DNA from: Acidobacteriota bacterium
GTDB lineage: Bacteria; Acidobacteriota; Terriglobia; Terriglobales; SCQP01
Assembly: GCA_004299485.1 (NCBI GenBank)
Contig: SCQP01000002.1
Coordinates: forward strand, 62,001-126,000
Length of the DNA stretch: 64,000 nucleotides
Reading direction: 5' to 3'
Positions 1 through 9,088 of the stretch are shown here, one piece after another. Each line of letters begins with the position of its first letter. Positions within the stretch are counted from its first letter, which is position 1. The translations under genes were made by a program, and so were the position numbers. A model generated the notes under the pieces. The model did not search any database, was not told the DNA's origin, and saw only the letters and a program-made list of their open reading frames with translations.

Positions 1-135
1 CTCCTCACCCTTGCCGGAGATCGCCACCTGCAGCTTCTTGACGGCGGTGTGAAGGTGGCTGGCGTTGGCGCGGTTGCGGGCGGTGCGGCGGCGGGTCTGT
101 CGAACCCGTTTCAGGGCAGAAGGATGGTTGGCCAT
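1..135 (-). CDS. rpsT: Ribosomal protein S20, N-terminal part (cut by window edge)
   Basis: Only the first 45 codons of this leftward gene are in the window. The visible product begins MANHPSALKR and continues with an extremely Arg-rich helix (RQTRRRTARNRANAS) followed by HTAVKKLQ, the pattern of S20, which binds 16S rRNA early in 30S assembly. The gene is divergent from phoH, with 47 bp between the two starts, so both promoters must lie in 136-182. The assignment rests on sequence pattern alone over 45 residues, but that pattern is distinctive. Confidence 0.88.
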   Translation of the reverse strand, partial: MANHPSALKRVRQTRRRTARNRANASHLHTAVKKLQVAISGKGEE

Positions 136-182
136 TGTCGTCGGACTATTTTAGCATCTAAACTATTGCTAACACCTCTCAC

Positions 183-1175
183 ATGAAAACCAGCATCGAG
201 CTTGGCCCCGGCATTGAGACCCTGTTTGGCCCGCTGGATGAAAACCTGCGCCTGCTGGAACATCAGCTCAATTTATCGGTTCGCCTTGGCCCCACGAGTC
301 TCCAGGCAGAAGGGGACAGCGCCAGCGTGGAGCGTTTCGAGGAAATCGTCCGCGACTATCAGCAACTGCGGGCGGAAGGCTATCCGTTTGCCAACGGCGA
401 TCTGCACGCGCTGCTACAGGTGGTGGTGGACGACCCCACGACCAGCCTCGCCGGCCTGGCGCACAGCGGCCGGCAGCGCGCCTTCGGCAAGAAGACCGTC
501 CAGCCCAAAACGATCAATCAGCGGCGTTATCTGGACGCGATCGAGCGCCAGGATATGATCTTCGGCGTGGGCCCGGCCGGGACGGGCAAGACTTATCTTG
601 CCGTGGCGATGGCAGTGGCGGCGCTGAACGCCAAGCAGGTTTCGCGCATCGTGCTCGCCCGACCCGCAGTCGAAGCCGGGGAGCGATTGGGGTTTTTGCC
701 GGGCACGCTGCAGGAAAAAGTCGATCCCTACCTGCGGCCACTCTATGACGCGCTGTTCGACCTGATGGAGCCGGAACGGGTCGAGCGGCTGCTGGAGCGC
801 AACACGATTGAGATTGCGCCGCTGGCCTTCATGCGCGGGCGTACGCTCAACGACGCCTTCATTATTCTGGATGAAGCGCAAAACTCGACGCAGGAACAGA
901 TGAAGATGTTCCTGACGCGCATGGGCTTCCACTCCAAGGCGGTGATCACCGGCGACGTGACGCAGATTGATCTTCCGACGGGCCGCCGCAGCGGCCTGCT
1001 GCAGGCGATCGAAATTCTGGGGTCGGTGGAGGGTCTGGGCGTTATCTACTTTGACGAGCACGATGTGGTCCGGCATCCCCTGGTGCAGCGCATCGTGCGG
1101 GCGTACCAGGAACACGACGCGCGGCAGCTCTCCTTGCTGCCGGAACCTGGAGACAAGACAGCCTCTGCCGATTGA
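183..1175 (+). CDS. phoH: PhoH-family ATPase
   Basis: A 330-residue cytoplasmic P-loop ATPase of the PhoH/PhoL family. The N-terminal 100 residues form the small RNA-binding-like segment. The Walker A motif GPAGTGKT is at residues 130-137 and the Walker B motif FIILDEAQN ends near 234. Family members are linked to RNA metabolism and almost always precede ybeY, as here, where the two reading frames overlap by a few bases. That gene order supports the family call and a shared rRNA-maturation context. The ATG at 183 is close to rpsT and gives the expected family length. Confidence 0.93.
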   Translation: MKTSIELGPGIETLFGPLDENLRLLEHQLNLSVRLGPTSLQAEGDSASVERFEEIVRDYQQLRAEGYPFANGDLHALLQVVVDDPTTSLAGLAHSGRQRAFGKKTVQPKTINQRRYLDAIERQDMIFGVGPAGTGKTYLAVAMAVAALNAKQVSRIVLARPAVEAGERLGFLPGTLQEKVDPYLRPLYDALFDLMEPERVERLLERNTIEIAPLAFMRGRTLNDAFIILDEAQNSTQEQMKMFLTRMGFHSKAVITGDVTQIDLPTGRRSGLLQAIEILGSVEGLGVIYFDEHDVVRHPLVQRIVRAYQEHDARQLSLLPEPGDKTASAD

Positions 1176-1647
1176 GATCCAGCATCCGCGCCCGCCCAGG
1201 GTCAACTTGCCCGCGCTGCGCCGGTTTCTGGCGCGCGCCCAGAGCGCGGCGGCGGTGCGCGGGGAAGTGGCCGTCCGGCTCGTGGATGATGCCGCCATCT
1301 GCCGCCTCAACCGCCAGTTCCGGCATCACGACCGCCCCACCGACGTTCTCTCATTTCCCACCAGCCCGTGGCCGCTACCCCCTGGCCTTCCGGCCCGCGC
1401 CGGCGACCTCGCGATATCGCTCGACACCGCGGCCCGGCAAGCGCGCCAGCTCGGCCATAGCCCGGACACCGAACTGCGTGTCCTGCTGCTCCACGGGCTT
1501 CTGCACCTTGCGGGTATGGATCATGAAACCGATGGCGGGGAAATGCTGGAACGCGAACTACACCTGCGCCGGCGGTTCCGGCTGCCGGCGGGCTTGATCG
1601 AACGCAGCCGCCAGGCGCAAGATAGAGGCGAATGGCGAAGGTGCTGA
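1165..1647 (+). CDS. ybeY: Endoribonuclease YbeY (16S rRNA maturation), non-ATG start
   Basis: About 160 residues of a zinc-dependent endoribonuclease acting in 16S rRNA 3-prime maturation and ribosome quality control. The signature [11 protein letters not shown] gives the three metal-binding histidines (about residues 110, 114 and 120), and [16 protein letters not shown] plus [10 protein letters not shown] are typical upstream blocks. Homology begins at IEIQHPRPP, with no ATG, GTG or TTG in frame there; the candidates are CTG at 1165 or ATT at 1171, both inside the end of phoH. Translation therefore probably depends on coupling to phoH. The function is secure but the exact start is not. The end overlaps the next small gene by 16 bp. 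Confidence 0.88.
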   Translation: MPIEIQHPRPPRVNLPALRRFLARAQSAAAVRGEVAVRLVDDAAICRLNRQFRHHDRPTDVLSFPTSPWPLPPGLPARAGDLAISLDTAARQARQLGHSPDTELRVLLLHGLLHLAGMDHETDGGEMLERELHLRRRFRLPAGLIERSRQAQDRGEWRRC

Positions 1648-1931
1648 ACGTCCGCTGTCCGGAGTGCAATGCCGAGCTCCGGGTGGATGCGGAAACCGGC
1701 ATGGTGCTGGAGCATGCTGCCGGCGAGCGGCACCCGCGCGGGGTCAGCCTCGATCAGGCACACGAGCAATTGCAAAAGCAGGAGCAGGAGCGCGAGCGGC
1801 GCTTCCAGGATTCGGTGGCGGCCGAAAAGAGCCGGGATGACCTGCTGGCGCGCAAGTTCGACCAAAGCCTGCGCCGGGTGCGCAACCACCCGGACGAGCG
1901 GAAGCCATTGCGCGATTTCGACCTCGACTAG
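1632..1931 (+). CDS. Small conserved protein with a CPEC knuckle and coiled coil
   Basis: A 99-residue protein of unknown function. It opens with [16 protein letters not shown], one CxxC zinc-knuckle half, followed by a short acidic/hydrophobic part. Residues 45-75 (QAHEQLQKQEQERERRFQ) are a strongly charged helix likely to form a coiled coil, and the C-terminus is acidic (FDLD). Only one CxxC pair is visible, so zinc binding would need dimerisation or other ligands. It overlaps the end of ybeY and probably belongs to the phoH-ybeY transcript. Its TAG stop (1929-1931) directly abuts a 111-bp-family repeat. I do not recognise a named family. Confidence 0.7.
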   Translation: MAKVLNVRCPECNAELRVDAETGMVLEHAAGERHPRGVSLDQAHEQLQKQEQERERRFQDSVAAEKSRDDLLARKFDQSLRRVRNHPDERKPLRDFDLD

Positions 1932-2083
1932 GTGGCTCGCCACCTTTTGCCCTGGTCGCTCCCGTTGGTCGCTTGGCTCACCACTTTTGGCCCTGGTCGC
2001 TCCCGATGGTCGCTTGGAGTGGGGGCTTCGATTCCCGGCGGGGTCCACCCGCTGGCGCTCAGGGCTCCCCCAAGCTGCCGCCA
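1932..2083 (+). repeat. 111-bp dispersed repeat, copy 1 (152 bp, internally duplicated)
   Basis: Copy 1 of a dispersed element seen four times in the window in the same orientation. It begins GTGGCTCGCCA and ends CAAGCTGCCGCCA. The first 41 bp or so are present twice in tandem (about 1935-1975 and 1976-2016), each containing CCTGGTCGCTCCCG, making this copy 152 bp instead of 111 bp. It starts one base after the stop codon of the preceding gene, and the left flank reads CTAG. Confidence 0.9.
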
Positions 2084-2240
2084 GTAGCTTGACAGCGGGG
2101 GCGAGGCGGTGTTAGTCTTTTGTTTCCTGAAGGATTGGCTTCCGCCGACCTGATTTTCCGTCCGTTATCCGGTAGCAACTTCGCGCCACGGCTCCACAGC
2201 CGCAGCCAAAACTCCGCTAAAACTCCCACCTGAACCACGC

Positions 2241-3494
2241 ATGACGATTGCTGAACTGAAAGAAAAAAACATTACCGAACTCGCCCGCATTGCCCGCACG
2301 CTGGAGCTGCCCGGCGCCAGCGGCATGCGTAAGCAAGACCTGATTTTCAAGATCCTGCAGGCGCAAAGCGAAAAAGAGGGCCACATCTTTGCGGAAGGCG
2401 TGCTGGAAATCCTGCCTGACGGCTATGGTTTTCTGCGCTCGCCCGACTACAACTACCTGCCCGGCCCGGACGACATTTACATCTCCCCCTCGCAGATCCG
2501 CCGTTTCGACCTGCGGACCGGCGACACCTGCTCCGGCCAGGTGCGGCCGCCGCACGAGGGCGAAAAATACTTTGCGCTGACGAAGATTGAGGCGATCAAC
2601 TTTGAGGCGCCGGAAGAAGCGCGCAACAAGATCCTCTTCGACAACCTGACGCCGCTGTACCCCAGCGAACATATCAAGCTGGAGACGGTGCGGGAAAACG
2701 TGTCGGGCCGGATCATGGATTTACTCACGCCCATCGGCAAGGGGCAGCGCGGCCTGATCGTCGCGCCGCCGCGCACCGGCAAGACCATGCTGATGCAGTC
2801 GATCGCCAACTCGATTACGACCAACCACCCCGAGGTGGTGCTGATTGTGCTGCTCATCGACGAACGTCCGGAAGAAGTCACGGATATGCAGCGCACGGTC
2901 AAGGGCGAGGTGATCAGCTCCACGTTCGATGAGCCCGCCAGCCGGCACGTGCAGGTGGCGGAGATGGTGATCGAAAAAGCCAAGCGCCTGGTGGAGCACA
3001 AGCGCGATGTGGTGATTCTGCTCGACTCCATCACGCGGCTGGCACGCGCCTATAACACGGTGGTGCCCCCGTCCGGGAAAGTGCTGTCGGGCGGTGTGGA
3101 TTCGAATGCTCTGCAGCGGCCGAAGCGGTTTTTCGGCGCCGCACGCAACATCGAGGAAGGCGGCTCGCTGACCATCATCGCCAGCGCCCTGATCGAGACC
3201 GGCAGCCGTATGGATGACGTGATTTTCGAGGAATTCAAAGGCACCGGCAACATGGAAATCATTCTTGACCGCAAGCTGGTGGACAAGCGCGTCTTCCCAG
3301 CGATTGACATTCAACGCTCCGGTACGCGCAAGGAAGAGCTGCTGATTCCCAAGGAAGACCTCAACCGCATCTGGGTGCTGCGCAAGGTGTTGAACCCGCT
3401 GTCGGTGACCGAGTCCATGGAGCTGCTGCGCGACCGGCTGCTGAAGTCGAAAACCAATGGCGACTTCCTATCGGCGATGAACGCTGCGCAATAG
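2241..3494 (+). CDS. rho: Transcription termination factor Rho
   Basis: A 417-residue hexameric RNA helicase that terminates transcription. Residues 1-45 are the Rho N-terminal helical domain ([15 protein letters not shown]), residues 50-120 are the cold-shock-like RNA-binding domain, and residues 130-417 are the RecA-type ATPase. Walker A is APPRTGKT at 175-182 and the Walker B region is [13 protein letters not shown]; the loop [20 protein letters not shown] is highly conserved in Rho. Length is normal for Rho without inserted domains. A 157-bp leader separates it from the upstream repeat copy; I see no recognised riboswitch there, although Rho is often autoregulated through its leader. Confidence 0.97.
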   Translation: MTIAELKEKNITELARIARTLELPGASGMRKQDLIFKILQAQSEKEGHIFAEGVLEILPDGYGFLRSPDYNYLPGPDDIYISPSQIRRFDLRTGDTCSGQVRPPHEGEKYFALTKIEAINFEAPEEARNKILFDNLTPLYPSEHIKLETVRENVSGRIMDLLTPIGKGQRGLIVAPPRTGKTMLMQSIANSITTNHPEVVLIVLLIDERPEEVTDMQRTVKGEVISSTFDEPASRHVQVAEMVIEKAKRLVEHKRDVVILLDSITRLARAYNTVVPPSGKVLSGGVDSNALQRPKRFFGAARNIEEGGSLTIIASALIETGSRMDDVIFEEFKGTGNMEIILDRKLVDKRVFPAIDIQRSGTRKEELLIPKEDLNRIWVLRKVLNPLSVTESMELLRDRLLKSKTNGDFLSAMNAAQ

Positions 3495-3509
3495 ACCTCC
3501 CTGCAAGCG

Positions 3510-5126
3510 ATGGCCAGCGTACTCGAAACCCGCCTCGAAGAACTCCGGAAAGAACAAGAACAGTTGTTGCAGGGCGGAGGCGCCAAGGCCATCGAGCGCC
3601 AGCACGGCAAGGCGCGGCTGACGGCGCGCGAGCGCATCGCCCGGCTGCGGGACGAAGGCTCGCCCTGGCACGAGATCGGGCTGTTCGCCGCCTGGGGCAT
3701 GTATGAGGAGTGGGGCGGCGCGGTGGCGGCGGGCGTGGTCTGCGGTTTGGGAAAGATCCACGGCCGGTGGACGATGATCATCGCCAACGACGCGACAGTC
3801 AAGGCGGGCGCCTTCTTCCCGATGACGGCCAAGAAGGTCCTGCGCTGCCAGACGATTGCGCTCGAAAACCACTTGCCGCTGGTTTACCTGGTGGATTCGG
3901 CAGGCGTTTTTCTGCCCTTGCAGGATGAAGTCTTTCCCGACATTGACGATTTCGGCCGCGTGTTCCGGCATAACGCTGTCGCCAGCGCGATGGGAATTCC
4001 GCAGATTACCGCCATCATGGGCAACTGCGTGGCCGGGGGCGCCTATTTGCCGGTGATGTGCGACACCATTCTGATGACCGAAGGCAGCGGCCTGTATCTG
4101 GCCGGGCCGGCGCTGGTGCAGGCGGCGATTGGGCAGAAGGTATCGAGCGAAGAGCTGGGCGGCGCGCACCTGCACGCGGCCATCAGCGGCACCGTGGATT
4201 TCCGGGAAGCCAACGATGAGGACTGCTGCCGCCGCATCCGCTCGCTCATGAGCCGCCTCGGACCGCCGCCGCTGGCGCCGTTTGACCGGATTGCCACGCG
4301 CGAGCCGCAGCGGCCGGCGGCGGATCTCCTGGAGGTATTTCCGGGCGATCCCCAGGCCAGCTACGATGTGCGCGACGTATTGGCCTGCATCCTGGATGCC
4401 GGAGAATTCGACGAATACCGCGCCGAGTTCGGTCAGACGCTTGTGTGCGGTTATGGCCGCCTGGGTGGTTTTGCCGTGGGTGTGGTGGCGAACCAGAAGA
4501 AGATGGTGAAGCGCACGACGGCTACGGGCAGTAAGCGGATTGAGTTCGGCGGCGTGATTTATCCGGAAAGCGCCGATAAGGCCGCGCGCTTCATCATGGA
4601 CTGCAATCAGGGCCGAATTCCGCTGCTGTTCCTCCACGACGTCAACGGCTTCATGGTGGGCAAGGAAATGGAGGCTGCGGGAATAATCCGCGCCGGCGCC
4701 AAGATGGTGAACGTGGTTGCCAACAGCGTGGTACCGAAGTTCAGCGTGGTCATCGGCGGCAGTTTCGGCGCCGGCAACTACGCCATGTGCGGACGCGCCT
4801 ATGACCCCCGTCTGCTGCTGGCATGGCCCATGGCCCGTTATGCGGTGATGGGCGGCGAGCAGGCGGCCAACACGCTGCTGGACCTGCGGGTGCGTCAGCT
4901 CGAGCGCGGCGGCCGCAAACTTGCTGCCGAGGAGCGAGAGGAGTTACTGGCATCCATCCGCGCCAGCTATGAGGCGCAGACGGATCCCCGCTACGGCGCA
5001 GCCCGGCTGTGGACGGATGCGATTATCGAACCCCAGGAAACGCGCGCCTGGCTGATTGCGGGGTTGGAGGCTGCTAGCCTGAACCCGGATTTGGCTCCTT
5101 TCCGCACAGGCGTGTTGCAAACCTAA
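3510..5126 (+). CDS. Acyl-CoA carboxylase carboxyltransferase subunit (methylcrotonyl-CoA carboxylase beta-like)
   Basis: A 538-residue biotin-dependent carboxyltransferase that would move CO2 from carboxybiotin to an acyl-CoA in the cytoplasm. The N-terminal half has GKARLTARERIARL and GNCVAGGAYLPVM; the C-terminal half has NGFMVGKEMEAAGIIRAGAKM and IGGSFGAGNYAMCGRAYDPR. GGAYLP and the GFMVG block resemble the beta subunit of 3-methylcrotonyl-CoA or geranyl-CoA carboxylase more than propionyl-CoA carboxylase, suggesting leucine or branched-chain catabolism. The partner biotin carboxylase subunit is not in this window. The start at 3510 is 15 bp after rho, so co-transcription is possible. Confidence 0.85.
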   Translation: MASVLETRLEELRKEQEQLLQGGGAKAIERQHGKARLTARERIARLRDEGSPWHEIGLFAAWGMYEEWGGAVAAGVVCGLGKIHGRWTMIIANDATVKAGAFFPMTAKKVLRCQTIALENHLPLVYLVDSAGVFLPLQDEVFPDIDDFGRVFRHNAVASAMGIPQITAIMGNCVAGGAYLPVMCDTILMTEGSGLYLAGPALVQAAIGQKVSSEELGGAHLHAAISGTVDFREANDEDCCRRIRSLMSRLGPPPLAPFDRIATREPQRPAADLLEVFPGDPQASYDVRDVLACILDAGEFDEYRAEFGQTLVCGYGRLGGFAVGVVANQKKMVKRTTATGSKRIEFGGVIYPESADKAARFIMDCNQGRIPLLFLHDVNGFMVGKEMEAAGIIRAGAKMVNVVANSVVPKFSVVIGGSFGAGNYAMCGRAYDPRLLLAWPMARYAVMGGEQAANTLLDLRVRQLERGGRKLAAEEREELLASIRASYEAQTDPRYGAARLWTDAIIEPQETRAWLIAGLEAASLNPDLAPFRTGVLQT

Positions 5127-5260
5127 AGTTCCCTGCGTTGGTGACCGATAGAGAAATTGCAGCCGCACTTGCGCTGCCAGGCTTGGCATCCTCTCCCCCC
5201 GGGCCCGGCCTAGGCTGTCCGCGGCGGTCAGCACCTGCTGGCCGCCGCGCCGCCACGCCG

Positions 5261-6043
5261 TTACGTGGCTTGCGCGAAGATATGGCCGCTGCTGATTTGG
5301 TGTGTCATGGGCACCGGGCCTAGTTTCAATCCGCTTTCGGCATGTAAGAGGGAGTAGCCCAGAGGCCGCAGCAGGCGGCACAGTTCGTTCACGCGCTCGG
5401 TTTTGTGCTGGCTGCTGTCGCCATGCACTTCGATGAGCAGGTCGGGGCGAAACTGTTTCAGCGTCGTTCGCGCACCATGTAAAACGTCTAATTCCAGGCC
5501 TTCGACGTCAATTTTGATGAGGGTTGGCGGCGGCAAGGGAATCGTATCCACCAGCGTATCGAGGGGCTCGATGTTGGCCTCGCCAGTTTGCCTGCGGAGC
5601 GGGGTATGTGCTTCGGAAGCGAGCGATGCCGTGGTGGGCATTCCCGGCAACATGAATAACGAGCGCCGGTCTGCTTCGGCTCCAAGCGCCAAGGGCAGCG
5701 GCAGGACGTTGTTGACCCGGTTGCGCTCCAGATTGGCAACCAGGGTCGAGAAGCTTTCCGCCCGGGGCTCAAACGCGATCACGCGGCCGCTGACGCCAAC
5801 GCGGCGCGAAAAGAACAAGCTATAGGCGCCGGTAAACGCGCCGACATCGTAGACGACACCGCCGGCCACATCCAGATGTTCCAGCAAGCGCTCTTCCGGG
5901 CTGGTGAAATGCAACAGCCGCGCCCACGGTGGCAGCGCCCAGCCGTCGCAATTTTGAAAGCCCTGGGCCATGTCCTTACGGAAGAGACCGGGACGATACC
6001 GTCCCAAAGGGCCAAGCCACTGGCGCAGTTCCTGCAGGTTCAT
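5261..6043 (-). CDS. FkbM-family methyltransferase
   Basis: A 260-residue SAM-dependent methyltransferase of the FkbM type. The SAM-binding motif is VVYDVGAFTGAYSLFF (about residues 65-80), followed by GRVIAFEPRAESF. The family signature LIKIDVEGLELDVLHGA lies near 180, and LLIEVHGDSS follows. Such enzymes O-methylate sugars or small molecules; the substrate cannot be read here. The start overlaps the stop of the upstream exported protein as ATGA, implying translational coupling. The gene is convergent with the carboxyltransferase gene. Confidence 0.82.
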   Translation of the reverse strand: MNLQELRQWLGPLGRYRPGLFRKDMAQGFQNCDGWALPPWARLLHFTSPEERLLEHLDVAGGVVYDVGAFTGAYSLFFSRRVGVSGRVIAFEPRAESFSTLVANLERNRVNNVLPLPLALGAEADRRSLFMLPGMPTTASLASEAHTPLRRQTGEANIEPLDTLVDTIPLPPPTLIKIDVEGLELDVLHGARTTLKQFRPDLLIEVHGDSSQHKTERVNELCRLLRPLGYSLLHAESGLKLGPVPMTHQISSGHIFAQAT

Positions 6044-6801
6044 GGAGACTCTCCTGATGAGGTGTAGGGCCCGACGGGGCTGATGGAAGTCAAAACAAAA
6101 TCATGGAAACAGATGTCCAAGGTGGCGTGGCCAAAAAAGCGAAGATGGGCCAGGGTTTGATTGGAGGCGGGGAGCCAGAAGTCTCCAACTTTCTGGCTGT
6201 GATAGTCGAAGGTTGCGCTCTTGACCCAGAATGAAGGTGAACGAGGCAGTTTACCTTTAATGCGCTTGATTCCAAAATCGTTGGCGCTCAGCCAGATGGT
6301 GCCACGAAACAGGAAGCGGTTGCGATCGGCGTGAGGTGTGGCCTCGAGCACATAGCCGCCGCCGGGGTTATCGGCGGGCGTGGCCAGCAGATGGAACTCG
6401 TAGTTGGCGGGCACGATGGCGCTGCCCTGGCTGCTGGTGATGACAGCATCGCGGATTTCGGCTTTTACCAGCGGCTCCAGAACGTGATGCCGTAACATGG
6501 CAGAGCCGGATTCGGAAACGATGGTGAATATCTTCGGCCCGGGCTGGTGGAACTCCACCCGCACGGTCATGGCGGCACTCGCATCACCTATACCATCATA
6601 CTGAACGTGGTAGCTACGCCAAGCGGAAAAGGCATGCAGGGCGCGGGTGCGGGCGGCATTCATGGCGACCATGCGCGCGACGACTTCGTGCTTCGAAAGC
6701 AGCGGCGCGGGGTTCGGCGGCTGCGTGGTAGCTTGCACAAGCACGAGCGCACCCGCGCTCACGGCCACTCCCATTGCAAACACCCGCGTTGTTAGAGCCA
6801 T
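6040..6801 (-). CDS. Exported protein of unknown function (possible LolA/LolB-like fold)
   Basis: A 253-residue protein with a cleavable-type signal peptide (ALTTRVFAMGVAVSAGALVLVQA). The mature part has an N-terminal helix (SKHEVVARMVAMNAARTRAL) followed by alternating beta-strand-like segments (VRVEFHQPGPKIFTIV, FLFRGTIWLSANDFGIKRI, SATFDYHSQKVGDFWLP). That layout resembles outer-membrane lipoprotein-sorting-like proteins, but no diagnostic motif is visible, so this is only a structural guess. The ATG at 6801 is chosen because the signal peptide starts there; upstream sequence in frame lies antisense to the next gene. It is coupled (ATGA) to the FkbM methyltransferase. Confidence 0.6.
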   Translation of the reverse strand: MALTTRVFAMGVAVSAGALVLVQATTQPPNPAPLLSKHEVVARMVAMNAARTRALHAFSAWRSYHVQYDGIGDASAAMTVRVEFHQPGPKIFTIVSESGSAMLRHHVLEPLVKAEIRDAVITSSQGSAIVPANYEFHLLATPADNPGGGYVLEATPHADRNRFLFRGTIWLSANDFGIKRIKGKLPRSPSFWVKSATFDYHSQKVGDFWLPASNQTLAHLRFFGHATLDICFHDFVLTSISPVGPYTSSGESP

Positions 6802-6898
6802 CGCACCACTATTTTCTTGGATGCAGGGAGGGGCCATACGGGCACTCTCGAGATGGGGAAAAGCGGGTACGCTACTATTGCGGAAGGAGAAAGTGCGA

Positions 6899-7582
6899 AT
6901 GAGGCGATTGGCAGTTCTAGCGGCGGTGGCAACTTTGGCTTTGAACCCAGGTGGCCTGATGGCGCAAGTTCCGGATTCCGTAACGTTGCCGGCGGGCACG
7001 AAAATTAAAGCGGAATTGCGTAGCACGCTGGACTCGGCACACGCAAGAGTGGGAGAGCGAGTGCAAGCGGTGACGACCTCTGACGTCAAAGTTCATGGTC
7101 AGAAGCTTTTGCCCCGCGGCAGCACGCTTTTGGGAAGCATAACCGCCGTGACGCCGGCCGAGAGTGCCCAGTCGCCTTCGCACCTTGCGGTTGTGTTTAC
7201 CGAAGCGCGCACGAAGACGGGGCAGGTAGTGTCGCTCGACGCAGCCATCACCGGCGTGCAGAGGCTGACGCCGCGTCAGCCCATGATGGACCAACCCGCG
7301 ATGCCGGCGATGGAGTCACCGGAACGGCCGGGAATGAACTCAAACGGCCGGGAGAATGCGACCCTGGGAACGGAACCGATACCGCCGCAGATTACCGCTG
7401 CGAATCAGAATATGGACGCCATGGTGCACAGCCATCCGGCACCCCTTGGCATAAAAATGGAACCAGACAAGGGAAGCGTGCTTACGGGCCGGGGTAACTT
7501 CAAACTCGACGCCGGCACGCGGCTGGAACTGCGGGAACTGCAGTCCAAGGCGGGAGCGCAAGCCGGTGCCGGAAGCCGCTAA
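6899..7582 (+). CDS. Exported protein of unknown function
   Basis: A 227-residue protein with a signal peptide ([23 protein letters not shown]). The mature part starts [23 protein letters not shown] and contains [31 protein letters not shown], a small beta-rich module typical of secreted acidobacterial proteins that may fold like an SH3-type or TrbI/VirB10-like barrel (inference). A methionine- and proline-rich stretch ([19 protein letters not shown]) follows. It is transcribed towards ruvB, whose GTG start lies inside its last codons, so the two may be co-transcribed. I do not recognise a characterised family. Confidence 0.6.
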   Translation: MRRLAVLAAVATLALNPGGLMAQVPDSVTLPAGTKIKAELRSTLDSAHARVGERVQAVTTSDVKVHGQKLLPRGSTLLGSITAVTPAESAQSPSHLAVVFTEARTKTGQVVSLDAAITGVQRLTPRQPMMDQPAMPAMESPERPGMNSNGRENATLGTEPIPPQITAANQNMDAMVHSHPAPLGIKMEPDKGSVLTGRGNFKLDAGTRLELRELQSKAGAQAGAGSR

Positions 7583-8609
7583 CCGCCGTCTCGTGACCGG
7601 CGCAGCCGGAGACGATGACGCAACCTTCGAGTTGAACCTGCGGCCCCGCCGTCTGGACGAATACATCGGCCAAGCGAAAGCGAAGGCGCAGCTTTCGCTA
7701 GCCATAGAGGCAGCGCGGCACCGCGGGGAACCGCTGGATCACGTGCTGCTCTATGGACCGCCGGGGCTGGGCAAGACAACGCTGGCGGGCATTATCGCCG
7801 CCGAACTTGGAGTTGCCTTTCAGTCCACGGCCGGGCCGTTAATTCAGATCAAGGGCGATCTGACGGCAGTGCTGACGAACCTGCAGCAGCGCCAGGTGCT
7901 CTTCTTCGACGAAGTGCACCGACTGCAACCGCAGCTCGAGGAGATACTCTATTCGGCGCTGGAAGACTACCGGCTGGACATTATCATCGGCCAGGGGCCG
8001 TCGGCGCGCACGCATACGCTCAATCTGGAGCCGTTCACGTTCGTCGCGGCCACCACGCGCGCGGGGCTGGTGTCGGCGCCGTTGCGTTCACGTTTTGGTC
8101 TGATTCTGCGGCTGGAGTTCTATGAACCGGCCGATCTGGAAGTGATCCTGCGGCGGTCGGCACGCATCCTCAACGTGGCGATGAAGCCCGAGGGTGCGGC
8201 GGTGCTGGCACGGCGCTGCCGCGGGACCCCGCGCATCGCCAACCGGCTACTGCGGCGGGTGCGTGATTTTGCGCAAGTGCGCGCGGCGGGCGATATTACC
8301 GCCGAGGTCGCCGGCGAAGCGCTGGCGCTGCTGGAAGTGGATGAATACGGTTTTGACGAGGCGGATCGCCGGCTGATGCTGGCGCTGATGGAGAAATTCG
8401 ATGGCGGACCGGTGGGCGTGAATACGCTCGCCGCGGCACTGGCCGAGGAGCCGGATGCGATCGAAGAAATGTATGAGCCCTACTTGATGCAGGTCGGATT
8501 TCTGAGCCGCACGCCGCGCGGCCGCGTGGCGACGGCGCTCGCCTACCGGCATTTCGGGATTACGGCGCCGCAGGAGCGCAGCGCCCAGTCGGGGCTGTTC
8601 CCGGGGTGA
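7566..8609 (+). CDS. ruvB: Holliday junction branch migration helicase RuvB
   Basis: A 347-residue AAA+ motor that drives RuvA-bound Holliday junctions. The N-terminal signature [12 protein letters not shown] is present, Walker A GPPGLGKT is at 64-71, Walker B is LFFDEVHRL, and sensor 1 is [20 protein letters not shown]. The C-terminal winged helix includes [27 protein letters not shown]. The start is GTG at 7566, overlapping the upstream gene by 17 bp, and homology at the N-terminus begins only a few residues later. The stop overlaps folK as GTGA. Confidence 0.95.
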   Translation: MPEAANRRLVTGAAGDDDATFELNLRPRRLDEYIGQAKAKAQLSLAIEAARHRGEPLDHVLLYGPPGLGKTTLAGIIAAELGVAFQSTAGPLIQIKGDLTAVLTNLQQRQVLFFDEVHRLQPQLEEILYSALEDYRLDIIIGQGPSARTHTLNLEPFTFVAATTRAGLVSAPLRSRFGLILRLEFYEPADLEVILRRSARILNVAMKPEGAAVLARRCRGTPRIANRLLRRVRDFAQVRAAGDITAEVAGEALALLEVDEYGFDEADRRLMLALMEKFDGGPVGVNTLAAALAEEPDAIEEMYEPYLMQVGFLSRTPRGRVATALAYRHFGITAPQERSAQSGLFPG

Positions 8610-9088
8610 GGATCTACCTGCTGCTGGGTTCCAACCGAGGATCCAGCCCACAGATTTTTGATGGCGCAGTTGCGGCACTGGCGCAGTTCGGGGTGCAGGT
8701 CAAGCGCGTCTCTCCCTACCGGGTGACGGTTCCGGTCGGCGCCACGGGCCGCCGCCGCTATTTGAACTGTGCCGTCGAGGCAGAGACGAACCTGCTGCCG
8801 CACACGCTGCTCCACCGGCTGCAGCGGTTGGAGCGCGACTTCGGCCGCCACCTTCACGGCCGGCGGAATCCGCCGCGCACCCTGGACGTTGATCTGATTT
8901 TGTACGACCGCGTCCACATGCGAACGCGGGAACTCACGCTGCCGCATCCGCGTTTTGCGTCGCGGCGGTTCGTTCTGACCGCGCTGGCCGATCTGGGTGT
9001 GACGACAGCTATTTGCCGGCGGACTCACGGGCGAGCAGGACTTTTTGCGCGCGGGTTTCGAGCGCCTCCGCCTGCGGCAGCAGAGTGA
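8606..9088 (+). CDS. folK: 6-hydroxymethyl-7,8-dihydropterin pyrophosphokinase
   Basis: A 160-residue HPPK that transfers pyrophosphate from ATP to hydroxymethyl-dihydropterin in folate synthesis. LLLGSNRG at the N-terminus and the catalytic block [14 protein letters not shown] (about residues 90-104) are diagnostic, with [19 protein letters not shown] following. It starts at GTG 8606 overlapping the ruvB stop. The last 80 bp overlap the convergent ctp gene, and the final 25 residues look unconserved, so the overlap probably reflects a lost stop codon. Confidence 0.9.
   Translation: MRIYLLLGSNRGSSPQIFDGAVAALAQFGVQVKRVSPYRVTVPVGATGRRRYLNCAVEAETNLLPHTLLHRLQRLERDFGRHLHGRRNPPRTLDVDLILYDRVHMRTRELTLPHPRFASRRFVLTALADLGVTTAICRRTHGRAGLFARGFRAPPPAAAE

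Noticed and set aside
414-1310. 298-codon minus-strand frame opposite phoH
   Set aside because: Antisense of phoH with clear Walker motifs; no independent evidence.
1932-2083. A tRNA-like T-arm (CGGG-cttcgatt-CCCG) inside each 111-bp repeat
   Set aside because: The 4-bp stem and TTCGATT loop recall a tRNA T arm, but no acceptor stem, D arm or anticodon arm can be built, so a tRNA origin is not supported.
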